Source: an uncultured Oscillospiraceae bacterium (GTDB taxonomy: Bacteria > Bacillota > Clostridia > Oscillospirales > Acutalibacteraceae). Taken from it: 45,358 nucleotides of DNA. Under the pieces are notes generated by a model. It made no database searches, was not told the origin of the DNA, and was given only the letters and a program-made list of their open reading frames with translations. The DNA is taken from the NCBI GenBank assembly GCA_900552225.1, contig URYX01000002.1, forward strand, positions 1 through 45,358, in the 5' to 3' direction. Shown here one piece after another: positions 7,891 through 15,074 of this stretch (its first letter is position 1; every line of letters begins with the position of its first letter). Position numbers and translations under genes: made by a program.

Positions 7891-8182
7891 GAGCTTCCCG
7901 GTCCTGAGGGGCCGGGAAGCTCTCTTTTTCTGTCGTCCGTGCGGGCGGCGTGCCGCCGGAGCACCCGATGGCCTCGTCCGACAGGTCCATACCGTGCAGC
8001 AGCAGGCAGCCCTGCTGCTGCGCCAGCCGCAGCCGCAGCAGCACATCCTCCTCGGAGATGCGGAAGCGGGCGCAGAGGCACGGCAGACACAAAAAGGAGG
8101 AGGCCCCCCGGTTGACAAGCTTGCGATGAGCCGCCACCTCGACCCCGGACAGGGGTTTGTGACACTGTGCGCAGGTTGCCAT
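7886..8182 (-). CDS. small zinc-ribbon protein
   Basis: A 98-residue cytoplasmic protein with two cysteine pairs, C4-x-x-C7 and C32-x-x-C35, spaced as in a zinc ribbon. The pattern 'HRKLVNRG' followed by a cysteine pair and 'RLRLAQQQGCLLL' resembles short conserved Clostridia proteins of unknown function. The conserved part ends near residue 65; the remaining tail (Gly/Pro/Thr rich, ending KESFPAPQDREAP) is encoded across the opposite-strand terminator. The tail may be an extension gained when the repeat mosaic replaced the original stop. GGGGAGG precedes the start. The function is not known; a binding or adaptor role is possible. Confidence 0.65.
   Translation of the reverse strand: MATCAQCHKPLSGVEVAAHRKLVNRGASSFLCLPCLCARFRISEEDVLLRLRLAQQQGCLLLHGMDLSDEAIGCSGGTPPARTTEKESFPAPQDREAP
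7891..7929 (+). terminator. strong rho-independent terminator
   Basis: GAGCTTCCCGG (7891-7901) pairs perfectly with CCGGGAAGCTC (7912-7922) over a 10-nt loop and is followed by TCTTTTTCT. It would stop + strand transcription from the AraC gene or from the repeat mosaic. It overlaps the last codons of the convergent zinc-ribbon gene. Confidence 0.8.
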
Positions 8183-8243
8183 AGCGGGAAGCCTCCCCGA
8201 TTCAGACTGTGAGATAACGTTTCGGAATACGGAGCACCGGGCG

Positions 8244-10571
8244 TCAGCCGCGGATGCCGTTGTTTTCGTAGGTGCTGCCGCTGAGGGAGCCGGAGGCGAT
8301 CAGGTTGCCCTTGGAGGAATTGCCGATGATCTGCAGCCCGGAGGTGCTCCCCTTCAGCGTAAAGGCCTTCGGATGCTCAAACGCATTGCAGAAGAAGCGG
8401 ATACCGGTGCCGTTGTTGACCTCGATGACCGGTGGGAGCTGTCCGGCGCTGACCAGATTTCCGTCGGCCCGCAGCGTGTTGCAGGAGAAGTTGACGCCGG
8501 AATTGTAGGTGCCGGTGAAATCAAACTGCGCCGCCAGCACGTTGATGTCGAAATAGTTGCTGACGATCTCGTGGTTCATCGCGGCGGAGCCGGTGTTCGT
8601 GAACCGGATGGCCGTGGTGGTGAACCAGTCGAAGTGCGTGTTGAAGATGCGGTTGTTCTGCCCGCCCGCAAAATGGACACCGACCGTTCCGTGGGTGAAA
8701 TAGCTGTCATGAATCTGCACACGGGAGCCGCTGCACAGAATGGCCGTTGTGTTCGACCGCTCCGGCCCGTTGTAGCTGCAGTGCGAGAACTCGATATCCG
8801 AGCAGCTGGCCGTGATGTGAATGGCGGCGTTGCCGACCTTCTGTGCGTTCAACTCCGCCACACGCCACAGCAGGACATTCTTGGCGTTGTCCATCAGGAT
8901 GAACTGATCCAGGCTGACACCGCGGGAGTTGTTGAAGGTCAGTCCGGCCAGCTTGACGTTGGAGGCATCGGCAATGCGCAGCATGGTGCCGACCCCGTCC
9001 AGCGGGTAGAGGCTGACCTTCTGACCGTAGATCGTGACATTGGAGGGGACATTGACGGTGGTTTTCAGCGCATAGTTGCCGGCATTGATAATGACGACAC
9101 CGCCCGAGGCCGCCGCCGCGTTGACGGCACTCTGCAGCGCGGCGCTGATGTCGGAGCGGTCGCCCTCCACGGCGCCGTGCTCGGCTACGGTGACGGTCTT
9201 GCGCCCGTTCAGAATGCGGAACATCTCGGCCGAGACGTTGGCCTCGTCCGACTGCGCGCCGCGGCCGGACGGGAAAGCGGAGGTGCCGAACGAATTCTGC
9301 CGCTGCTCATTGTGGGTGCCCTGCAGCGACAGCGAGGAGGCGGACACGTGGTTCTCCACAAAGGTGACACCGCTGGTGAGGGAGTTGGTCTCCACCGGCT
9401 TGGACGAGCGGAGGTTGCACTGATAGACTGTGCTCTCCGCAATGCGGTTCATGCAGATATCCGCCCTCCGGTTGCCGGAGAAATCACAGTTCGAAACGGT
9501 GGTCTGCTTGTCGATAACGGAGGAGGCGGAGGACAGATACAGCCCGTAGGCGGCATTGTCGCGGAAGGTGCAGTTGATGACGCAGGAATTGGAAACCTCG
9601 CTGCGTCCCTCGCCGCCGAGCGACAGACCGGATTCCGAGCTGCCGATTACGGTGATGTTGCGGTAGGTGGAGCCGCCGTTGATGCGGTCCACGATTCCCT
9701 TGCCGCCGTTGACGGTGATGTTGCTGTACCAGCAGTCCGTCTGGGTGCCGTCGATGGCATACCCGGTGACGTTGTCAAAGGTGAGGTTGTAGTAGTGGTT
9801 GGTCCAGTCGAAGGCATTTTTCTCCACACGGACAGTGGTGATGGCGTTGCCCTTGATGTCACGGAAGGCCATGTTGGACATGCTGACACCGAGCGCGGAC
9901 TCCAGATTGAAGAAGCTGTCGATGCGGCGGCTGCCCGAGCTGCCGTCACAGGTGAAGTTCATGAAGGTAAGCGTCTTGGTATAGTCGCCGTTGGCGTTGG
10001 TGAACACATACTCCATGTTGCGGCCCGCCTTCAGCACGGTGCCGCCGATGCCGGATTCGTTCGGCGTGCCGATGAACGTGTTGCCCTGCCGGAAATAGAC
10101 GGTGCTGTTGAACACGTAAGTACCGGCCGGGAAATAGAACGAGGTGCTGCCGCTGAGCATGTCAATGGCATTCTGCAGCTTGGCTGAGTTGTCGGTTTTG
10201 CCGTCACCGACCAGCCCGAGATTGGCCACGTTGACGGAATACAGCCGCTCGGCCCCCGACGCGGACGGGTCGTCCGGATTCGAAGGGGTATTCGGCTGCG
10301 TTGTGGGGGTGACGGGAGTGTTCGGGTCGGTGGGATCCGGATTACCGGAGCTCGGGTCGGTGGGGTCACCCCCGGAGGTACCGTCGGAGCTGTCCGTCCC
10401 GGACGGGCCCGTCGCGGTGCCGTTCGTCTGCCCGGAGCCGGAGGTGCCGGCGTGGCTCGGGTCGGAAATATCCGACGTGCCGGAGGCATCCGGTGTCTTC
10501 TGGCAGGCGCAGAGCAGGGTCAGGAAAAGGGCGGCGCAGAGCAAAACCGCCAAAAACCGCTGTTGTTTCAT
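8244..10571 (-). CDS. surface lipoprotein with two right-handed beta-helix (pectin-lyase-fold) domains
   Basis: A 775-residue lipoprotein. The signal peptide ends in a lipobox with Cys23 (LLCAC). A linker (about 25-105) rich in Ser, Thr, Gly, Asp and Pro, including 'PDPTDPNTPVTPTTQPNTP', spans the wall. Two pectate-lyase-3-type modules follow: 'NLGLVGDGKTDNSAKLQNAI' begins the first (about 110) and 'EHGAVEGDRSDISAALQSAV' the second (about 465). Each is followed by irregular Asn/Ser-rich coils typical of parallel beta-helices. Such folds bind or cleave polysaccharides such as pectin; I cannot place a catalytic residue, so a binding role is equally possible. The start at 10571 has AAAGGTGAG upstream. 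It is divergent from the wall-anchored protein and probably shares its control. Confidence 0.8.
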   Translation of the reverse strand: MKQQRFLAVLLCAALFLTLLCACQKTPDASGTSDISDPSHAGTSGSGQTNGTATGPSGTDSSDGTSGGDPTDPSSGNPDPTDPNTPVTPTTQPNTPSNPDDPSASGAERLYSVNVANLGLVGDGKTDNSAKLQNAIDMLSGSTSFYFPAGTYVFNSTVYFRQGNTFIGTPNESGIGGTVLKAGRNMEYVFTNANGDYTKTLTFMNFTCDGSSGSRRIDSFFNLESALGVSMSNMAFRDIKGNAITTVRVEKNAFDWTNHYYNLTFDNVTGYAIDGTQTDCWYSNITVNGGKGIVDRINGGSTYRNITVIGSSESGLSLGGEGRSEVSNSCVINCTFRDNAAYGLYLSSASSVIDKQTTVSNCDFSGNRRADICMNRIAESTVYQCNLRSSKPVETNSLTSGVTFVENHVSASSLSLQGTHNEQRQNSFGTSAFPSGRGAQSDEANVSAEMFRILNGRKTVTVAEHGAVEGDRSDISAALQSAVNAAAASGGVVIINAGNYALKTTVNVPSNVTIYGQKVSLYPLDGVGTMLRIADASNVKLAGLTFNNSRGVSLDQFILMDNAKNVLLWRVAELNAQKVGNAAIHITASCSDIEFSHCSYNGPERSNTTAILCSGSRVQIHDSYFTHGTVGVHFAGGQNNRIFNTHFDWFTTTAIRFTNTGSAAMNHEIVSNYFDINVLAAQFDFTGTYNSGVNFSCNTLRADGNLVSAGQLPPVIEVNNGTGIRFFCNAFEHPKAFTLKGSTSGLQIIGNSSKGNLIASGSLSGSTYENNGIRG

Positions 10572-10658
10572 TAGGACTCACCTTTCTTTATCGAATAGAA
10601 TACGGCGAAAAACGGCCGATCGGAGCGGGATACGGCCCCGGATCGGGAAAGCATGGCA

Positions 10659-10687
10659 AGTATACCATATTATTGAACAAAAATAAA
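10659..10687 (-). promoter_or_regulatory. promoter of the beta-helix lipoprotein gene
   Basis: On the minus strand, TATACT (10664-10659) is preceded by TGG, giving an extended -10 element. A weak -35 (TTTATT, 10687-10682) lies 17 bp upstream. Transcription would start near 10652, leaving an 80-nt leader. The AAAGCGCTTT palindrome at 10685-10694 overlaps the -35, so a bound repressor would block this promoter. Confidence 0.5.
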
Positions 10688-10694
10688 GCGCTTT
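10685..10694. promoter_or_regulatory. AAAGCGCTTT palindrome, LacI/CcpA-type operator candidate
   Basis: A perfect 10-bp palindrome with the central CG typical of LacI-family and catabolite (cre) operators. It overlaps the -35 region of the minus-strand promoter. A related AAGCGCTT lies 267 bp away at 10952, just before the RBS of the divergent gene. Confidence 0.45.
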
Positions 10695-10739
10695 TCGGGC
10701 AAAAGTCACGTACTGACAAATAGGAGTCACATCTCGCCA

Positions 10740-10768
10740 TTGATTTGAACTGCAAAATGAAATAAGAT
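10740..10768 (+). promoter_or_regulatory. probable promoter of the wall-anchored protein gene
   Basis: TTGATT (10740-10745) and TAAGAT (10763-10768) are spaced by 17 bp. Each matches four of six consensus bases. It is the best + strand candidate in the region and would give a 5' leader of about 218 nt. Confidence 0.4.
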
Positions 10769-10813
10769 AGGAATAACGAATGGCGGGGAAATTGTATAAA
10801 CGGACGAACAAAC

Positions 10814-10837
10814 CCCGGAGAACCGACAGTCTCCGGG
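10814..10837 (+). other. leader hairpin ahead of the wall-anchored protein gene
   Basis: CCCGGAGA and TCTCCGGG form an 8-bp perfect stem with an 8-nt loop in the untranslated leader. No clear T run follows, so attenuation is possible but not shown. Confidence 0.4.
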
Positions 10838-10951
10838 CTGCTTTGCCGGGAATACAGGGCCCCGCCGGCCGGAGAGAACGCCGGCCGCGGAGTGCTTCGT
10901 CCGGAGCGCTTCCGGACGCCGGGCGGCCTCTCGGCACGGTACAGTTTCCCA

Positions 10952-10959
10952 AAGCGCTT
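10952..10959. promoter_or_regulatory. AAGCGCTT palindrome, second operator candidate
   Basis: An 8-bp palindrome with the same core as 10685-10694, located 33 bp before the start codon of the wall-anchored protein. Being far downstream of the likely promoter, it would act as a roadblock or as one end of a DNA loop. Confidence 0.35.
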
Positions 10960-10992
10960 GGATCCCACATTTTAAAAGGAGGATTTTGTCTT

Positions 10993-13900
10993 ATGCAAGT
11001 ACTCAAACGTGTACCTCGCAGGGCGTTGGCGTCCGCGTTGGCACTTTGCCTGCTGCTCATCGGCATCGGTGCGGTGAACTTCTCCACCGCGGCGCTGGAT
11101 GCGGAGCCGGAAAAGTACAGCGTGGATCTGCCGATTTCCGGCGAAAGAGACGACTGGATGCAGTACGTGGCGGCATCCGATAACGTGAAGGTCGGTGAGC
11201 AGAGCCGCGGCTACGACACCACCGAGCAGTATTACTTATCCCCGGTGTCCGCGCACAGCTCCGGAACCGTGACCTTCCGGTTCGATGCCGGTGACGGCCG
11301 GGTGTTCGATTCGCTGAACCTGCGCCTGAAGGGAAAGGCGGAGGGCGCCAATGCCACCCCGACGCAGTTCCAGGCGTTTGTCGGAACGGACGGAGAGCAC
11401 TTCACGCAGGTGGTGTCCGAGACGCAGTGCGGACAGACGGAAACGAACCCCGACCTGAACATCACGGGTCTGGCGGCCGGTGCCTCGACGGTTTACGTCA
11501 AGGTCGTGCTGTATGCGACGAGCTTTGCCGACTGGGCGCGGCTCTACTGGGTGAAGCTGGAGGGTCAGACGTGCGCAGCCTCTCAGGTCAAGACCTATAC
11601 CCCCTCGAACCCCACCAGCCAAAGGGTAGTGTTCAACACCGAGGGGGGGTACACCGCGAACCTGATCGAGTCCTTCAACACCAAAATTACGGTGCTGCAC
11701 GAGGGCTGGGGCGATACCCAGTCGCACTGCATCGAGCCGGAAGCGGCTGGCCGCGGCGCCTACATGGTGTTTAAGTTCGATGCGGGCGAGGGCAAGGTGT
11801 TCAACGCTCTGCGTGCCACCTGGAGAGCGGCTGTCTATTGGGATTACAGCTTTGCCTGGATGTATGCCAGCTCCGACGGACAGCAGTGGAACCTGATGTC
11901 GAAGGAGAGCAACAATAACGGAAGCGAGGACGAGGTTACGGTCAACCTGACCTCCGTGGCGGCCGGCCATCGCTATCTCTATATCCGGGTTGCCATGTAC
12001 AAGCAGGAAAACGGCCGCAGCACGGTACAGGCCCTGTGGCTGAGACAGATAGAAGGCAACTACGTGGACGTCGTCACTGATCCCGCGGAGGAGACGGCCA
12101 ACACGCCGGGCATCCTCACGACGGGCCAGGATATCAACCCGGTGTCCGATACCAACAAGAACCTGGTGGCCTCGGCCAACATCGAGTACGTCAAGGACAA
12201 GAATAACGGCGGCACGGCGGATTACGATAACTTCCACCCGGCCGTGGACAAGAAATACGGCTACGCCATTTACCGCTTTGATACGAATCAGGCGGGCAAC
12301 ATCCTGAATTCCGAAAAAATCTCCTATAAGATTCGCGCCGCCGGACACAGCATCACCGGACTGCTTGCCGGCACGGACGGACAGAGCTGGACGCTGGTGC
12401 GGCAGTTTGACGGCAATGGCAACGAACTCGACACCACCTACATCAACGATCTGACCGGCATCGCGGCGGGACATGAGACGCTGTGGATCAAGTTTGTCAT
12501 GCTGGGCCGCGACATAAAGGATCATGCGTGGGTGCGCTACATCAACATGGATGCCTACAACGGCAACGCGCAGACCCGCGCCCCGCAGGCCGGCTCCGAA
12601 GGCGACCTGCAGGTGACGGCTCCCGACAAGACGAAGTACCTGGTCGATCAGGAGCGGACGGGTAATCTGGATGTGACCGGCATGACGGTGAAAACCGCCG
12701 ACGGCACCGAGCTGGATGCCTCCCGCTACTTCGTGGACGATCGCCCGATGTATGTCCGCAAGGGCGACAAGTACTACACCAAGACCGCCGTCGGCACCTA
12801 TACGCTGCCGGTGATCTATCTGGACGCGAACGGTGTCCATAAGGGCAGCTTTAATGTCAAACTGATTGCGAATGTCGGCTCGATCGCCGTGACCTCCGAG
12901 CCGACCAGGAAGGCCTATCTGATCGGAGAAGCTCTGGATCCCGCCGGACTGGAGATCACCTGGACGAAGGCGGACGGCAGCACCGAGACGCTGGACAGCA
13001 CGCGGTATACGCTGAGCGGCTTCTCCTCCGACGCGGCCGGCAACAAGACGGTGACCGTGAGCTTTGCGGCCGATGAGGATACGACGCTGACGGCGGAATT
13101 CACCGTAGCCGTGGTCAGTCAGGTGGCGACGGGGCTGCGCCTGGAGCTCCCGCAGAGCCTGACGCTGGCGGCCGGCACCCGCTTCCCGATGGAGCAGCTC
13201 AAGGTGTTTGCTCAGTATGAGGGCGGCGTGGAGCGCGAGATCGCCAAGGCAGAGGACAGTGCCGACGGCTACACCGTGACGGATGTGGACTTCCTGCTGA
13301 CCGGTGAGCAGACGGTGACCGTGCGGTACAGCGGTCTGACCGAGACCTTTACCGTGACCTACACCGGCCCGGCCTATACGGCGACCGAGCCGACCGACAC
13401 CTCTCTCCCGTGGGAGATGAAGAACGCCGATCCGGATGCACAGCCGTGGACCTCCCACATGGTCGGAAAGACGGCCGGCCTGACCTCCATGGTTGTGCCT
13501 CTCGGTGAGGGCTGGGGCGAGAATATCCGCTGGCGTCTGTGCCCGGCAACCTGCCGGTCGCTGGAGGGCATCATCTTCCGTCTGACGAGCGAGAAGGATC
13601 TGGACGTGCTGACCCTGGGCTATAAGGGCCCGAACGTCGGCCGCACGCTGATTTGGACGAGTGTGGATGACGGAGCCACCTGGACGCTGGCTCACAGCAA
13701 ATCCGGTTATGACGACAGCTTCCAGGATACCCGCGTAATCGACCTGTCGGCGGGGGTCAAGGGCGCCCGGACGGTGCTCGTGAAGCTGGAGCTGTACGTG
13801 GACCGTGATGACGGCCGCAACGACCTGACCGGTATCTCCTGGCTGGAGTTCCGCACGGCCAAGGTCGAGGAGGAGGGCCCGAAGCTCAACTTCGAGCTGG

Positions 13901-15003
13901 ACCGTGAGGCCGATGAGACCCGCACGGGCGCTTCGCTCCCCTTCTCCACCTATTTCGGAGATTCCACCGACCTGACCGACGCGCTGTGGAGCGCCGGCGG
14001 CCTGCATTCGATGAAGGTCAACCCGAACTGGGATAGCTCCATCCAGAACTACCTGATGCCGAAAGAGGACAACACGGACGCGGGCTTTACGCTGCGCTTT
14101 GACGCTCCGGAAAACGCCACCTTCGGCAATACGCTGATGAAGTTCAAGGGCCGTGCCTACGGCGACTCCGTCATCACCATCCGTGTGAGCCGCGACAATA
14201 TCAACTGGCAGGATGTGCAGACGCTGACGCAGGATAACGGCAACGAGTTCCAGACCGAGCGCAAGCTTCTGCTGAGCCAGATCGTCAAGGATTGGGATAC
14301 CCTGTATCTGCGCTTCGATATGCGTTCGGTGGGCGGTACGGATCGCGCCGAGTTCAGCTGGCTGGCGCTGTCCTCCTCCTTCTCGCTGGTGCCGGGCGCC
14401 GACGTGGAGCGCTACGCCCCGTTCAACAGCCGCTTTGGCAACACCGATTACCTGAACTACGTGATTGCCAACGACGGCATCATTGCCGGCAACTTCTATG
14501 ACATCAACGCCCTGACCGCTCCGGATGTCGGCAGCGAATACGAAATCGTGTTCCGGATCGACGCCGAGGAGAACCAGACGTTTGAGGATGTGCGTCTGAC
14601 CTATTCGGGGCGCGCCATCAGCGGCGGCTACCTGGCGGTGCTGGTCAGCAGCGACGGCGGCGAGACCTGGACGGAACTCAGCCGGATCAGCACACCGGGC
14701 GAGGACGCCTCGGGAGCCGGCGACTACAGCGCCAGCCGCGCGTTCAACATTTCGCAGTATGTGGACGGCACGGATACCTTCCAGGTGAAGGTGCTGATGC
14801 GGTCCGAGGTGGATCCCTCCCGGACGGCGCTGACCTTCCTGAAGGTCAATGCGGGCTACGCGGAGACCGACGATCCCGACCATCCGGTACAGCCCGGCGA
14901 CCCGGATGCCCCGAATACCGGCGATGTGCCCGCCGTCTGTGCGGCGGCGCTGGTGCTCGGTGCGCTCTGCACGGCCGTGGTGCTGAAAAAGAAGAAAGCC
15001 TGA
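10993..15003 (+). CDS. large modular cell-wall-anchored surface protein
   Basis: A 1336-residue secreted protein. The start is ATG 10993, with AAGGAGG 8 bp upstream; the frame continues further left but there is no signal peptide there. After the signal peptide (about residues 1-35) come three beta-sandwich modules of about 150 residues with shared features: 'TVTFRFDAGDGRVFDSLNLR' in the first, 'YMVFKFDAGEGKVFNALRAT' in the second, each ending in 'tlyvKv.l' and 'w.r...l'. Three Ig-like modules follow (about 530-790; 'KAYLIGEALDPAGLEITWTK' is Big_3-like), then three more sandwich modules. The end, APNTGD, a hydrophobic helix and KKKKA, is an LPXTG-like sortase signal. It is probably a carbohydrate-binding or adhesive surface scaffold. 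I see no catalytic domain. Confidence 0.8.
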   Translation: MQVLKRVPRRALASALALCLLLIGIGAVNFSTAALDAEPEKYSVDLPISGERDDWMQYVAASDNVKVGEQSRGYDTTEQYYLSPVSAHSSGTVTFRFDAGDGRVFDSLNLRLKGKAEGANATPTQFQAFVGTDGEHFTQVVSETQCGQTETNPDLNITGLAAGASTVYVKVVLYATSFADWARLYWVKLEGQTCAASQVKTYTPSNPTSQRVVFNTEGGYTANLIESFNTKITVLHEGWGDTQSHCIEPEAAGRGAYMVFKFDAGEGKVFNALRATWRAAVYWDYSFAWMYASSDGQQWNLMSKESNNNGSEDEVTVNLTSVAAGHRYLYIRVAMYKQENGRSTVQALWLRQIEGNYVDVVTDPAEETANTPGILTTGQDINPVSDTNKNLVASANIEYVKDKNNGGTADYDNFHPAVDKKYGYAIYRFDTNQAGNILNSEKISYKIRAAGHSITGLLAGTDGQSWTLVRQFDGNGNELDTTYINDLTGIAAGHETLWIKFVMLGRDIKDHAWVRYINMDAYNGNAQTRAPQAGSEGDLQVTAPDKTKYLVDQERTGNLDVTGMTVKTADGTELDASRYFVDDRPMYVRKGDKYYTKTAVGTYTLPVIYLDANGVHKGSFNVKLIANVGSIAVTSEPTRKAYLIGEALDPAGLEITWTKADGSTETLDSTRYTLSGFSSDAAGNKTVTVSFAADEDTTLTAEFTVAVVSQVATGLRLELPQSLTLAAGTRFPMEQLKVFAQYEGGVEREIAKAEDSADGYTVTDVDFLLTGEQTVTVRYSGLTETFTVTYTGPAYTATEPTDTSLPWEMKNADPDAQPWTSHMVGKTAGLTSMVVPLGEGWGENIRWRLCPATCRSLEGIIFRLTSEKDLDVLTLGYKGPNVGRTLIWTSVDDGATWTLAHSKSGYDDSFQDTRVIDLSAGVKGARTVLVKLELYVDRDDGRNDLTGISWLEFRTAKVEEEGPKLNFELDREADETRTGASLPFSTYFGDSTDLTDALWSAGGLHSMKVNPNWDSSIQNYLMPKEDNTDAGFTLRFDAPENATFGNTLMKFKGRAYGDSVITIRVSRDNINWQDVQTLTQDNGNEFQTERKLLLSQIVKDWDTLYLRFDMRSVGGTDRAEFSWLALSSSFSLVPGADVERYAPFNSRFGNTDYLNYVIANDGIIAGNFYDINALTAPDVGSEYEIVFRIDAEENQTFEDVRLTYSGRAISGGYLAVLVSSDGGETWTELSRISTPGEDASGAGDYSASRAFNISQYVDGTDTFQVKVLMRSEVDPSRTALTFLKVNAGYAETDDPDHPVQPGDPDAPNTGDVPAVCAAALVLGALCTAVVLKKKKA

Positions 15004-15015
15004 CACCTCTGTGAG

Positions 15016-15050
15016 AATTTTCGCCCGTCCGAAAGCGACGGGCGAAAATT
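15016..15050 (+). other. 14-bp perfect intergenic hairpin
   Basis: AATTTTCGCCCGTC (15016-15029) pairs with GACGGGCGAAAATT (15037-15050) over a 7-nt loop, 12 bp after the wall-protein stop and 24 bp before the next gene. There is no T run beyond the stem, so it may be a partial terminator or a barrier to RNA decay that sets different levels for the two genes. Confidence 0.65.
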
Positions 15051-15074
15051 CGGCATTATGAAGGAGAGAGACGC

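Larger units (their letters stand above)
10572..10992. promoter_or_regulatory. 421-bp divergent regulatory region
   Basis: No gene is visible between the beta-helix lipoprotein (-) and the wall-anchored protein (+). The region holds a promoter for each direction, two AAGCGCTT palindromes (10685-10694 and 10952-10959) and a third AGCGCT inside a TCCGG/CCGGA repeat (10905-10910). The + strand leader is long (about 218 nt) and structured; its clearest hairpin is CCCGGAGA / TCTCCGGG at 10814-10837. The palindromes resemble LacI/CcpA-family operators. Confidence 0.6.

Noticed and set aside
7599..7929. CRISPR array or attachment site
   Set aside because: There are only two copies of the 26-mer, 208 bp apart, without spacer regularity, cas genes, integrase or tRNA.
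10780..10992. N-terminal extension of the wall-anchored protein
   Set aside because: The extended start has no RBS and would bury the signal peptide; ATG 10993 has AAGGAGG and begins a proper signal.
11236..15006. Minus-strand open frame of 1256 aa opposite the wall-anchored protein
   Set aside because: It is the complement of a well-supported gene in GC-rich DNA. Its translation is rich in His, Arg, Gln and Val without domains or RBS, as expected for a shadow frame.
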